Assembly: GCA_017307955.1 (NCBI GenBank)
Contig: JAFKFV010000021.1
Location: 1-64,000 of the forward strand
Direction: 5' to 3'
Origin: Allobosea sp.
GTDB taxonomy: Bacteria > Pseudomonadota > Alphaproteobacteria > Rhizobiales > Kaistiaceae
Length of the DNA stretch: 64,000 bases
Both the position numbers and the translations under genes were made by a program. This document shows, piece by piece, positions 8,465 through 17,613 of this stretch (positions within the stretch are counted from its first letter, which is position 1; the number at the start of each line of letters is the position of its first letter). The notes beneath the pieces are model-generated. The model was given only the letters and a program-made list of their open reading frames with translations. It was not told the DNA's origin and ran no database searches.

Positions 8465-8479
8465 ATTCGCGTTTTGTTC
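8465..8479 (-). promoter_or_regulatory. Weak LexA-box candidate before the helicase gene
   Basis: On the plus strand ATTC-N7-GTTC, one base off the alphaproteobacterial LexA consensus GTTC-N7-GTTC. It lies 53-67 nt before the helicase start, in a sensible place for SOS control. A single mismatch in a core base makes this only a candidate. Confidence 0.25.
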
Positions 8480-8633
8480 GCAATGGTGCCAGAAGTAGCC
8501 CGCGAAGCGCGGCGCTCCGGCGCGGCTGTGGCGGCACGCGTTGAAAGGAAAAGAGCGCCGTGCCACCATTAGGCCATGGTACGCGGCAGTGCAGCATGTT
8601 ATGCCGCAGTGCACTTTGCCCAGAGGATCGTTG

Positions 8634-10058
8634 ATGACCGGTTCGAAGATCGTTCCCGTTATTCTCGCCGGCGGTTCGGGAACCCGGCTTTGGCCCATCT
8701 CCCGCGACAGCCTGCCGAAGCAGTTCCTCGGTCTCGGATCGCCGAAGACCTTTTATCAGGAGACACTGCAGCGGCTGCCGGAGAAGAGCAGCGGCGTGAC
8801 CGACCCGATCGTTGTAACGAGCGACGATTTCCGCTTCTTCGCGCGCCGCCAGGCTGCCGAGGTCGGTATCGACGCGACCGTCGTGCTGGAGCCGGCCCGC
8901 CGCGACTCAGCCGCCGCGATGATCGTTGCCGCTCATATCGCGCAGCAGCGTTATGGCGAGGACTGCCTCGTGCTGGCGCTGGCCGCCGATCATCTCGTGC
9001 CCGACGCCAAGACCTTCCGCAGCGCCTGCCTCACGGCCGCCGCCGTCGCCGAAGAGGGCTACATCGTCACCTTCGGCATCACGCCGACCGAACCGCGCAC
9101 CAGCTACGGCTATATCCGTCCTGGCGCGCCGCTCGGCGTTCCCGGCTCGTTCAAGGTCGAGCGCTTCGTCGAGAAGCCGAACCGCGAGACGGCCGAGGGC
9201 TATCTCGCCGAGGGTTATCTCTGGAATTCGGGCAATTTCATTTTCCCGGCGGCGCTGATGATCGCCGAGGCGGAGAAGTTCGAGCCCGAGATCGCCGCCG
9301 GCGCCGCGAGCGCCGTCGCCACCGCTACCGAGGATCTCGGGTTCATCCGACTCGGCAAGCCGGCCTTCCTGGCGACGCCGGCGAAATCGATCGACTACGC
9401 CGTGCTGGAGCGGACCGACAGGGCCGCCGTCATCGAGGGCCGCTTCGCCTGGTCGGACATCGGCAGCTGGGACGCGGTGCGTGAACTCGGCACGCCGACT
9501 GAAGAGGGCAACGTCACCTTCGGCCCGGTCTCGCTGCTCGACAGCCGCAACGCCTTCGTCCATTCCGAAGGCCCGCTCGTCACCGGCATCGGTCTCGATG
9601 GCTTCACCGTCATCGCCTCGGACGACGCCATCCTCGTGATGCCGACCGAGCGCAGCCAGGACGTGAAGCATCTCGTCGCCGGCCTCAAGGCCGAGAAGCG
9701 TAACGAGGCCAACGAGCACATCAAGATCCACCGCCCCTGGGGCACCTACCAGACGATCTGCCGCGGCGAGCGCTTCCATGTGAAGAAGATCGTGGTCGAT
9801 CCCGGCGCGATCCTGTCGCTGCAGAAGCATCACCACCGCGCCGAGCACTGGGTGATCGTCAAGGGCACCGCCGAGGTGACGCTGGGCGACAAGGTCTACA
9901 CGGTCAACGAGAACGAATCGACCTATCTGCCGATCGGCTCGATCCACCGCGTCGCCAACCCGGGCAAGATCCCGCTCGAGCTGATCGAGGTCCAGACCGG
10001 CTCCTATCTCGGCGAGGACGACATCGTCCGCCTCGAGGACAAATACGCCCGCGTCTGA
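8634..10058 (+). CDS. manC: Mannose-1-phosphate guanylyltransferase / mannose-6-phosphate isomerase
   Basis: A 474-residue bifunctional cytosolic enzyme making GDP-mannose for exopolysaccharide or LPS. The N-terminal nucleotidyltransferase domain has PVILAGGSGTRLWPISR (residues 7-23), the lysine motif SLPKQFL, and DHLVPD. The C-terminal cupin phosphomannose isomerase domain has HRPWGTYQTI, LQKHHHRAEHWVIVKG and NESTYLPIGSIHRVANPG. Length is normal for ManC/AlgA. AGAGGA is 6 nt before ATG 8634. The gene stands alone between divergent and convergent neighbours and ends in a strong terminator, so it is probably a single transcription unit. Confidence 0.94.
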   Translation: MTGSKIVPVILAGGSGTRLWPISRDSLPKQFLGLGSPKTFYQETLQRLPEKSSGVTDPIVVTSDDFRFFARRQAAEVGIDATVVLEPARRDSAAAMIVAAHIAQQRYGEDCLVLALAADHLVPDAKTFRSACLTAAAVAEEGYIVTFGITPTEPRTSYGYIRPGAPLGVPGSFKVERFVEKPNRETAEGYLAEGYLWNSGNFIFPAALMIAEAEKFEPEIAAGAASAVATATEDLGFIRLGKPAFLATPAKSIDYAVLERTDRAAVIEGRFAWSDIGSWDAVRELGTPTEEGNVTFGPVSLLDSRNAFVHSEGPLVTGIGLDGFTVIASDDAILVMPTERSQDVKHLVAGLKAEKRNEANEHIKIHRPWGTYQTICRGERFHVKKIVVDPGAILSLQKHHHRAEHWVIVKGTAEVTLGDKVYTVNENESTYLPIGSIHRVANPGKIPLELIEVQTGSYLGEDDIVRLEDKYARV

Positions 10059-10079
10059 GACCGGGGATTGGAGACAAGA

Positions 10080-10108
10080 GGGCGCCGGAGCAAGCCGGCG
10101 CCCTTTTT
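10080..10108 (+). terminator. Rho-independent terminator of manC
   Basis: GGGCGCCGG (10080-10088), loop AGCAAG, CCGGCGCCC (10095-10103), then TTTTT. It is a perfect 9-bp GC-rich stem with a T tract 22 nt after the manC stop. It may also help end the converging dehydrogenase transcript, though the T tract in that direction is poor. Confidence 0.9.
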
Positions 10109-10115
10109 CATGGGC

Positions 10116-10982
10116 CTATTTTTCCAGCCGGGCGATGAGGCTCGACGTGTCCCAGCGGTTGCCGCCCATCGCCTGGACATCGCCATAGAACTGGTCGACC
10201 AGCGCCGTCACGGGGAGCTTCGCGCCGTTGCGCCGCGCCTCGTCGAGGCAGATGCCGAGATCCTTGCGCATCCAGTCGACGGCGAAGCCGAAATCGAACG
10301 AGCCGGCATTCATCGTCTTGTAGCGGTTCTCCATCTGCCAGGACTGCGCGGCGCCCTTGGAGATCACCTCGATCACGGCCTCGACATCCATGCCGGCGCG
10401 CTTGCCGAAATGCAGCGCCTCGGCGAGGCCCTGGACCAGACCGGCGATGCAGATCTGGTTCATCATCTTCGCGAGCTGGCCGGCGCCGGAGGGGCCGAGC
10501 AGCCGGCAGGCCCGCGCGTAGGCCTGGATCACCGGCTCGGCCTTGTCGAAATCGGCCGGATCGCCGCCGCACATCACCGTCAGCACGCCGTTCTCGGCCC
10601 CCGCCTGGCCGCCGGAGACGGGCGCGTCGACGAAGCCGAAGCCGCGCTCGCGCGCCGCGGCGTCGAGCTCGCGCGCGACATCGGCCGAGGCGGTCGTGTG
10701 ATCGACGAAGACAGTGCCCTTGGCCATGGCCTCGAACGCGCCGTCCGGACCGATGGTGACGGCGCGGAGGTCGTCGTCGTTGCCGACGCAGCAGAAGACG
10801 AGATCCTGCCCTTTGGCCGCTTCGGCGGGGGTCGCCGCCGTCCTGCCGCCATGCGCCGCGACGAAGGATTCCGCCTTCGCGGCCGTGCGATTATAGACCG
10901 TCACGTCATGGCCCTTGGCCGCGAGATGGCGCGCCATCGGGAAGCCCATGACGCCGAGACCGAGAAACGCCACCTTTGCCAT
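10116..10982 (-). CDS. Beta-hydroxyacid dehydrogenase, 3-hydroxyisobutyrate dehydrogenase family
   Basis: A 288-residue NAD(P)-dependent reductase of the HIBADH/tartronate-semialdehyde reductase family. It shows the Rossmann loop FLGLGVMGFPMA (residues 6-17), VDHTTAS, the substrate-binding DAPVSGG (near 119-125), and the catalytic lysine helix GAGQLAKMMNQ (near 167-177). The NRT after the second strand suggests NADP(H). Candidate substrates are 3-hydroxyisobutyrate, tartronate or succinic semialdehyde, or a threonate-type acid. With denD-otnI a few kb away an aldonate role is possible but not shown. It is divergent from a TIM-barrel gene. Confidence 0.87.
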   Translation of the reverse strand: MAKVAFLGLGVMGFPMARHLAAKGHDVTVYNRTAAKAESFVAAHGGRTAATPAEAAKGQDLVFCCVGNDDDLRAVTIGPDGAFEAMAKGTVFVDHTTASADVARELDAAARERGFGFVDAPVSGGQAGAENGVLTVMCGGDPADFDKAEPVIQAYARACRLLGPSGAGQLAKMMNQICIAGLVQGLAEALHFGKRAGMDVEAVIEVISKGAAQSWQMENRYKTMNAGSFDFGFAVDWMRKDLGICLDEARRNGAKLPVTALVDQFYGDVQAMGGNRWDTSSLIARLEK

Positions 10983-11073
10983 TGCCTAGCTCCTGAATTT
11001 CCGGGAGGCGCGAGGGTAGCCGCGCCGGACGCCATCTTCTAGACTCTCAAATCGTTTCAAGGGAGGACGTCCG

Positions 11074-11901
11074 ATGCCGCAGCAACCGCCGCTCGCCGTT
11101 TCAAGCTGGAGCCTGCACCGCGCGCTCGGGCTCGCCTGGTACAACCGGCCGGACAACGACATCGAGCCGAAGGCCGAGGAGACCTGGGGCAAGGGCTCCA
11201 TGACGCTGCTCGAGTTTCCCGCAGCGGTCGCCGCGCTCGGCATCGACCGCGTCGAGATCTGCTCCTTCCATATCCGGACCCGCAATCCCGCCTATCTTGG
11301 CGAACTCAGCGCCGCGCTGGCGGCGAGCGGCGTCACGCTGCAGACGCTGTTGATCGAATATGGCGACATTTCCGACCCCAGGACCGCCGAGCGCGACCTC
11401 GCCTGGATCGAGCGCTGGATCGACACGGCGGCGATCCTCGGCGCGGAAAAGGCGCGCGTCATCGCGGGCAAGGCAAAGCCGACGCCGGAGGCGCTGACGC
11501 TGAGCGCGGCCGGCCTTTCGCGCCTCGCCCGCCACGGCGCATCGCGCGGCGTCGAAATCGTGACCGAGAACTGGTTCGATCTTCTCGCGACGCCTGCCGA
11601 TGTCGAGGCGCTGTTCAGCCAGATCGACGGTCCCGTCGGCCTCAACGGCGATTTCGGCAATTGGGACGGACCGACCAAATACGCCGATCTCCGCGCCATT
11701 TTCCCGCGCGCCGTCTGCTGCCATGCCAAGGGCGACTTCTCGTCCGGCGCCCTCGACGAAGCCGATTACGGCGCCTGCCTGGACGTGGCGACCGAAGCCG
11801 GCTTCCACGGCCCCTATACGCTGATCTATGACGGACCCGATCCCGACGAGCTCGGCCATCTCGCCATCGAGCGTGACTTCATCCGCGCCCGATTCGCCTG
11901 A
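11074..11901 (+). CDS. Sugar phosphate isomerase/epimerase-like TIM-barrel protein
   Basis: A 275-residue xylose-isomerase-like TIM barrel (AP_endonuc_2 fold). Barrel strands can be followed through LAVSSWSLHRALG, RVEICSFHI, LQTLLIEYGD, ARVIAGKA, VEIVTENWFDL (metal-binding Glu), VGLNGDFGNWDG, AVCCHAKGDF and GPYTLIYDGPD. The acidic and His residues at strand ends suggest a divalent-metal site. The substrate is unknown. AGGGAGG lies 8 nt before the ATG. It is divergent from the beta-hydroxyacid dehydrogenase gene, hinting at a shared small-acid or sugar pathway. Confidence 0.78.
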   Translation: MPQQPPLAVSSWSLHRALGLAWYNRPDNDIEPKAEETWGKGSMTLLEFPAAVAALGIDRVEICSFHIRTRNPAYLGELSAALAASGVTLQTLLIEYGDISDPRTAERDLAWIERWIDTAAILGAEKARVIAGKAKPTPEALTLSAAGLSRLARHGASRGVEIVTENWFDLLATPADVEALFSQIDGPVGLNGDFGNWDGPTKYADLRAIFPRAVCCHAKGDFSSGALDEADYGACLDVATEAGFHGPYTLIYDGPDPDELGHLAIERDFIRARFA

Positions 11902-11911
11902 CGAGAGCAAC

Positions 11912-12529
11912 TCAGCGGCGCGCCGCGACGGCGCGGCGAGCGGGATCGGGCTGCTCCTCCGGCTGGTGCTCGAAGCTGTAATCGGCGAGCAGCAGGATGG
12001 CCCTCGCGAAGACGACCTCCTCATAGCGCGTTTTGTCGGCGTTCTGCCGCGCCTCGCCGGCCCGGCGCTCCAGCGTCGCGCGGATGAAGTTGTCGCCCTT
12101 CGTCCTCTGGAACCGCCGCGCCATCGCCTCGGCGCGACGGGCCTGTGTCTCCATGCGCCGCACCGCGCCGGCGATCTCGGTGCGCTGCCTTACCAGCGTG
12201 TCGCGGATGGCAGCGACGAGATCGACGCTCTCGAACGGGATGTCGCTGTCGAGCACCGAGGCGACCAGTTCGTGGATATGATCCATCGCCCGGCCGGCGA
12301 GCGCCGCCGCGTCGATCTCGCCCTCGTATCCGGCCGCGTCATAGGCGGCGCGGCGCTCGGGATCGGACAGGACTTCATAGGCATGGGCGAGGCGGTGGAA
12401 CGCCTCGGCATTGCCGCCGGCATCGGGATGCGCCTGGCGGGCGCGGCGCCGATAGGCCTTGTCGATCTCGCCGGCGCCGGCGTCGGCCGCGACCGACAAC
12501 TCGCTATAGAGGCTCTTCTTCTCGGCCAC
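11912..12529 (-). CDS. J-domain (DnaJ-like) protein of unknown function
   Basis: A 205-residue protein with an N-terminal J domain (about residues 3-68): LYSELSVAADAGAGEIDKAYRRRA, the HPD tripeptide in QAHPDAGG, and FHRLAHAYEVLSDPERRAAYD. HPD is required to stimulate Hsp70 ATPase, so it should partner DnaK. It lacks the Gly/Phe region, zinc centre and C-terminal domains of DnaJ. Residues 70-205 are helical and charged (RQRTEIAGAVRRMETQARRAEA), perhaps a coiled coil choosing a special client. It is convergent with the TIM-barrel gene, 10 nt away. Confidence 0.82.
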   Translation of the reverse strand: MAEKKSLYSELSVAADAGAGEIDKAYRRRARQAHPDAGGNAEAFHRLAHAYEVLSDPERRAAYDAAGYEGEIDAAALAGRAMDHIHELVASVLDSDIPFESVDLVAAIRDTLVRQRTEIAGAVRRMETQARRAEAMARRFQRTKGDNFIRATLERRAGEARQNADKTRYEEVVFARAILLLADYSFEHQPEEQPDPARRAVAARR

Positions 12530-12606
12530 CGCCGTTCCCGCTGTTTCAGCCGTCCGTCATCAGGCAGCAGTCATGCCGCAGGAACGGGTGTCCCGTAAAG
12601 CCGCGC

Positions 12607-15102
12607 TCAGCCGCCGAACAGGCGCCCGAGGAAGCCGGGCTCGCGATGGATGACCGTTCCCGGCGGCGGCGCATCCGCCTGCCCCACCGCACCCGGCGGC
12701 ACGGGACCGGGGTCGTAGCCCTGGCCGTAGTCCTGACCTTGGCCGTAATCCTGACCATAGCCCTCGCCGCCGTAGGTCTCGCGCGCGTTCGGCGGATAGC
12801 CGTTGGCGGCATAGCCGGGATCGGCCTCGGGCGGCGGAAGCGCTGCCGCGCCGCGCTCCGGATCGGTGACGGAGGCATAGTCGGACGGCCGCGTGCTTCC
12901 GGTGAGATCGGCGGCGGAGTCGACGAGACCGCCCGGCTGCGGCGGGGCCGCATCCTGCAGCGCGCCCGTCTGCTCGCCGCCCACCGTCTGCGGCGGGGCG
13001 GCGTCGGCCTGGAAGCGGGCCGGATCGCGGAAGGTATAGTCGCCCGGCAGATTGGCGACCGCGACGCCCTGATGCGCCTCGATCATGAAGCGGTTCCAGA
13101 TCTCGGCCGGCAGCGAGCCGCCGGTCATGCGCTTGGTCGGCTTGAAGTCGTCATTGCCGAGCCAGACGCCCGCCGTGAGATTGGCGGTGTAGCCGACGAA
13201 CCAGGCATCGCGGGAATCATTGGTGGTGCCGGTCTTGCCGGCCGCTGGCCAGCCGGCGATCGCCGCCTTGCGGCCGGTGCCGCGCGCCAGCGTATCGGAC
13301 AGCATGGAATTCATCATGCCGACATAGGTCGGGTCGATCACCTGCACCGCATCGGCATGCGGACGCTGGTAGAGCACCTTGCCGTCGACCGATTTCACGC
13401 TGGTGATGACATAGGGCGCCACCGCATAGCCGCCATTGGCAAAGGGCACGTATGAATCGGTCAGTTCGAGCAGGTTGACCTCGGAGGTGCCGAGCGCGAT
13501 CGAGGGATTGGGCTGCAGGTCGGACTTGATGCCGAGACGATGCGCCGTCGCGACCACGCCAGCCGGGCCGACCTCGTTGGCGAGCTGGACCGCAACCGTG
13601 TTGATCGAGAGCGCCAGCGCCGTCTGCAGCGTCACCGGGCCGCGATAGGTCTTCTCGTAGTTCTTCGGCTCCCATTTGCCGATCCGCGTCGGCTCGTCGA
13701 TGCGCACGGTCTCAGGCGTCAGGCCGAATTCGAGCGCCGTCAGATAGACGAAGGGCTTGAAGGCGGAGCCCGGCTGGCGCTTCGCCTCGACCGCGCGGTT
13801 GAACTGGCTCTTCTCATAGTCGCGGCCGCCGACCATGGCGCGGACGGCGCCCGTCCCGTCGATCGCGACCAGCGCGCCCTGGCTGACGCCGTATTTCTTG
13901 CCGCTCTTGTCGAGCGTTTCCGTTACTGCGCGCGCGGCGGCGTTCTCCAGATGAGCATCGATCGTCGTCTCGACGGTGACGTCCTGATCGAGCGCACCGA
14001 CGACGTCGGGCACGACATCGGCGACCCAGTCGGCGACGTAATAGGCACCGCTGCCGGCGCCCTGTTTCTGCGGCTCGACCGTCACCGCGACGGCCTGCTT
14101 TTCTTGGTCGGCGGTGATGAAGCCTTCCTCACGCATGGCGGAGAGGACGAGGTCGGCGCGCTGGTTGGCGGCTTCGGGATCGCTGGTCGGCGCATAGCGC
14201 GACGGCGCCTTCAACAGCGCGGCGAGAATCGCCGCCTCCTTCAGCGAGATCTCGCGCGCCGACTTGCCGAAATAGCGGCGCGAGGCGGCATCGACGCCGT
14301 AAGCGCCGGCGCCGAGATAGACGCGGTTGAGATAGGCCTCCATGATCTGGCTCTTGGAGTATTTGAGCTCCAGCCAGACGGCCATCATCGCTTCCTGCAG
14401 CTTGCGCTGGAAGGTGCGGTCCGGCTTCAGGAAGAGGTTCTTGGCGAGCTGCTGCGTGACGGTCGAGCCGCCCTGCACGACGCTGCCGGCGCGCGCATTC
14501 ACATAGGCCGCGCGGACGAGTCCATAGGGATCGACGCCGAAATGCTCATAGAAGCGGCGGTCCTCGATGGCGACCACCGCCTGCGGCAGATAGGGCGGCA
14601 ATTCGTCGATGCGCACGAATTCGCCACCGGTATCGCCGCGATTGGCGATCAGCGAGCCGTCATTGGCGAGGATCTTGATGTTGGGCGGCCGCTTCGGCAG
14701 CACCGACCAGTCGGTCGAGGACGGCAGCTGGCTCGCATAATAGACGACGCCACCGACCAGCGCGATCGAGCCCCAGACGGCGAGGATGATGCCCCACTTC
14801 ACCGTCGCACGGAAAAAGCGGAAGACGCCCGAACCGCCCTGACGACGGCGTTCGCGCGCCTCGCGGCGACGGTCGGAGGCGCGGGCCCGGCGGCTGCGGG
14901 GCCGGTCGGTCTCGCCATCGAGATCGATGAAGTCCGCGTCCTCGGCATCGCGGGCGCGACCCGATCGGCCGCTCCGGCCGGAGCGTCCGAACATGGCCCG
15001 GTCCTCATCGCCGAGGCGAATCGTCGAGCCGTCATCCGCTTCCTCGCGGGGCCGGTCGAGGACCGGTTCGATCCGGTCGCGGCGTGGGGTCGGTCTCGCC
15101 AT
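12607..15102 (-). CDS. Class A penicillin-binding protein (PBP1A family)
   Basis: An 831-residue bifunctional peptidoglycan synthase. A basic, Arg-rich cytoplasmic N-terminus (1-90) leads to one membrane helix (about 92-115). The GT51 glycosyltransferase domain carries AIEDRRFYEHFGVDP (catalytic Glu), GGSTVTQQLAKNLF and RKLQEAMMAVWLE. The transpeptidase domain has all three penicillin-binding motifs: SxxK in GSAFKPF, SxN in LSINT, and KTGTTN. A Pro/Gly/Tyr/Gln-rich tail (about 755-815) with GYGQDYGQ-type repeats follows and is variable in the family. It is divergent from priA. A shorter start at MFGRSG (residue 37) cannot be excluded. Confidence 0.92.
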   Translation of the reverse strand: MARPTPRRDRIEPVLDRPREEADDGSTIRLGDEDRAMFGRSGRSGRSGRARDAEDADFIDLDGETDRPRSRRARASDRRREARERRRQGGSGVFRFFRATVKWGIILAVWGSIALVGGVVYYASQLPSSTDWSVLPKRPPNIKILANDGSLIANRGDTGGEFVRIDELPPYLPQAVVAIEDRRFYEHFGVDPYGLVRAAYVNARAGSVVQGGSTVTQQLAKNLFLKPDRTFQRKLQEAMMAVWLELKYSKSQIMEAYLNRVYLGAGAYGVDAASRRYFGKSAREISLKEAAILAALLKAPSRYAPTSDPEAANQRADLVLSAMREEGFITADQEKQAVAVTVEPQKQGAGSGAYYVADWVADVVPDVVGALDQDVTVETTIDAHLENAAARAVTETLDKSGKKYGVSQGALVAIDGTGAVRAMVGGRDYEKSQFNRAVEAKRQPGSAFKPFVYLTALEFGLTPETVRIDEPTRIGKWEPKNYEKTYRGPVTLQTALALSINTVAVQLANEVGPAGVVATAHRLGIKSDLQPNPSIALGTSEVNLLELTDSYVPFANGGYAVAPYVITSVKSVDGKVLYQRPHADAVQVIDPTYVGMMNSMLSDTLARGTGRKAAIAGWPAAGKTGTTNDSRDAWFVGYTANLTAGVWLGNDDFKPTKRMTGGSLPAEIWNRFMIEAHQGVAVANLPGDYTFRDPARFQADAAPPQTVGGEQTGALQDAAPPQPGGLVDSAADLTGSTRPSDYASVTDPERGAAALPPPEADPGYAANGYPPNARETYGGEGYGQDYGQGQDYGQGYDPGPVPPGAVGQADAPPPGTVIHREPGFLGRLFGG

Positions 15103-15336
15103 GCGGGCAGCGGGTCCTTCTGGCCGGAGGTCCTGAGTGGTGGTCCTTGCCCCGCGACATGAGCGCGGAATGCGGCGATTTCGCGGGACAGGCCGCGATC
15201 CGCGTCAGAATAGCCGAAGCATGTAGTCGATCTGTTAAGAATGCCGCGCGACACGCGCGGGGCGAAACGCATGGTATGGACCGGCTTCCCTTCGCCGGTC
15301 CGCTGCCCCATCTTCGGCGCGCCGAAAGGACCGCCC

Positions 15337-17508
15337 GTGCAAGCCGATACCGTTTCCGTCCTGCTGCCGCTCGCCGTGGAGGGGCCCTACACCTATCGGG
15401 TTCCGCCGGGTGTCGCCCTGGCGCCGGGCGACATCGTCCGCGTGCCGCTCGGGCCGCGCGAGATGCTGGGCGCGGTCTGGGACGATCCGCCGGACGGCAG
15501 CGTCGGCCACAATCGGCTGCGGCCGGTCGCGCATCGCTATGACGCGCCGCCGATCGAGGAGAGCCTCCGCCGATTCGTCGACTGGGTCGCGCGCTACACG
15601 ATGACGCCGCGCGGCATGATCCTCCGCATGGTTCTGCGGGCGCCGGATGCCCTGCTGCCCGAGCGGGCGATCGCCGCGCTGCGCTTCTCGGGAAACGTCC
15701 CGGCGCGGCTGACGCCGGCGCGCGAGACCGTCCTCGCGAAGATGAGCGACGGCGAGCCGCTGCCGAAATCTGGCCTTTCCGCTGCGCTCGGCGTCTCCCC
15801 GGCCGTCATCGCCGGACTGGTCGCACAAGGGACGCTCGTCGAAGCGGCGATCGCGCCACCGCCCGTCGCGGCCCTGCCGGATCCCGACCATGCGCGGCCG
15901 GAGCTCGGCAGCGGCCAGATCGAGGCGGCCGAGGCGCTGCGCGCGATGGTCGATGCCGGAAGTTACGAGGTCGCGCTGATCGACGGCGTCACCGGATCAG
16001 GCAAGACGGAGGTCTATTTCGAGGCGGTGGCGGAGGCGCTCCGCCGCGGAAAGCAGGCGCTGATCCTCTTGCCGGAGATCGCGCTCACCGGCGACTTCCT
16101 CGACCGCTTCGCCCGCCGCTTCGGCGCCCGGCCGGCGGAATGGCATTCCGAACTGCCGCAGCGTGGGCGCGAGCGCGTGTGGCGCGGCGTCGCCGACGGC
16201 AGCGTCCGGGCGGTCGTCGGCGCCCGCTCGGCGCTCTTCCTGCCCTTCCGCGAGCTCGGGCTCGTCATCGTCGACGAAGAGCATGACGCCGCCTACAAGC
16301 AGGACGAGGGCGTGACCTATCATGCGCGCGACATGGCCGTGGTGCGCGGCAATCTCGGCGCCTTTCCGGTCATCCTCGCCTCGGCGACGCCCTCGATCGA
16401 GAGCCGCGTCAATGCCGACCAGGGCCGCTATCGCCGCCTGCATCTCCCGGCTCGGTTCCGCGCCGCGAAGCTGCCGGAAATCCGCGCCATCGACCTTCGC
16501 GCCGATCCGCCCGAGCGCGGGCGCTTCCTGTCGCCGGTGCTCGTCACGGCCATGGAAGAGACCCTCGCGGCAGGTTCGCAGTCGCTGCTCTTCCTCAATC
16601 GCCGCGGCTATGCGCCCCTGACTCTCTGCCGCACCTGCGGCCACCGCTTCCAGTGCCCCAACTGCTCCAGCTGGCTGGTCGAGCATCGGTTCCGCGGCCA
16701 GCTCGTGTGCCACCATTGCGGCCATACCGAGCCGCGGCCGAACCACTGCCCGATCTGTGCCAGCGAGGACAGCCTCGTCGCCTGCGGCCCGGGCGTCGAG
16801 CGCATCGCCGAGGAGGTGACGGCCCGCTTCCCGCAGGCGCGCGCGATCGTCCTTTCCAGCGACATGCAGGGCGGCGTGCAGCAGATGCGCAGCGAACTGG
16901 AGGCGATCCGGTCGGGCGCAGTCGATATTGTTATCGGCACGCAGCTCGTCGCCAAGGGCCATAATTTCCCCGGCCTCGCGCTGGTCGGCGTCATCGATGC
17001 CGATCTCGGCCTCGCACAGGGCGATCCGCGCGCGGCGGAGCGGACGTTCCAGCTTCTGGCGCAGGTGACGGGGCGCGCCGGACGGGCGGGCGGCGACAGC
17101 CGCGCCTTCCTGCAGACCTATGCGCCGGATCATCCGGTCATCGCAGCCATCGCATCGGGCGATTCCGAGGCCTTCTACCAGCGCGAGATCGAGGCGCGGC
17201 GGGTCTCGGGCCTGCCGCCCTTTGGCCGTCTCGCCGGCCTCATCGTCTCGGCCGCCGACCGGGCGAGCGCCATGGCGCATGCGCAGGCGCTGCGGCGGCT
17301 GGCACCGCCCGAGGACGTCGCGATGGTGCTCGGCCCCTCCGAGGCGCCGCTCGCGGTGCTGCGCGGCCGCCATCGCTTCCGCCTGCTCGTCCGGGCGCCG
17401 CGCGGCTTCGATCTGCAGGGTTTCATCGCCGGCTGGCTTGCCGCATCGCCACCGCCGCGCGGCAGCGTGAAGGTGCAGATCGACATCGATCCGCTGAGCT
17501 TCCTATAG
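15337..17508 (+). CDS. priA: Primosomal protein N', replication restart helicase
   Basis: A 723-residue PriA that reloads the replisome at collapsed forks. The N-terminal 3'-DNA-binding part (about 1-110) includes VLLPLAVEGPYTYRVP. The helicase has Walker A GVTGSGKTEVYF and DEEHD (VDEEHDAAYKQ). Paired zinc-binding cysteines lie in CRTCGHRFQCPNC and VCHHCGHTEPRPNHCPIC. Motif VI is TGRAGRAGGDSRAFLQ. The start is a GTG at 15337, chosen because GAAAGGACC sits just before it and the protein then begins directly at the conserved domain. It follows the divergent PBP gene. Confidence 0.93.
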   Translation: MQADTVSVLLPLAVEGPYTYRVPPGVALAPGDIVRVPLGPREMLGAVWDDPPDGSVGHNRLRPVAHRYDAPPIEESLRRFVDWVARYTMTPRGMILRMVLRAPDALLPERAIAALRFSGNVPARLTPARETVLAKMSDGEPLPKSGLSAALGVSPAVIAGLVAQGTLVEAAIAPPPVAALPDPDHARPELGSGQIEAAEALRAMVDAGSYEVALIDGVTGSGKTEVYFEAVAEALRRGKQALILLPEIALTGDFLDRFARRFGARPAEWHSELPQRGRERVWRGVADGSVRAVVGARSALFLPFRELGLVIVDEEHDAAYKQDEGVTYHARDMAVVRGNLGAFPVILASATPSIESRVNADQGRYRRLHLPARFRAAKLPEIRAIDLRADPPERGRFLSPVLVTAMEETLAAGSQSLLFLNRRGYAPLTLCRTCGHRFQCPNCSSWLVEHRFRGQLVCHHCGHTEPRPNHCPICASEDSLVACGPGVERIAEEVTARFPQARAIVLSSDMQGGVQQMRSELEAIRSGAVDIVIGTQLVAKGHNFPGLALVGVIDADLGLAQGDPRAAERTFQLLAQVTGRAGRAGGDSRAFLQTYAPDHPVIAAIASGDSEAFYQREIEARRVSGLPPFGRLAGLIVSAADRASAMAHAQALRRLAPPEDVAMVLGPSEAPLAVLRGRHRFRLLVRAPRGFDLQGFIAGWLAASPPPRGSVKVQIDIDPLSFL

Positions 17509-17613
17509 GCCGACGGGCGCAAGCCGCCTTGCGAAGCGGCGCCAAGCGGGTTAGCCCATCTGCGGACCGTGCGGCATCCCCCGGCACGGCCCGCCGCACG
17601 AGCAGGAACCAGC

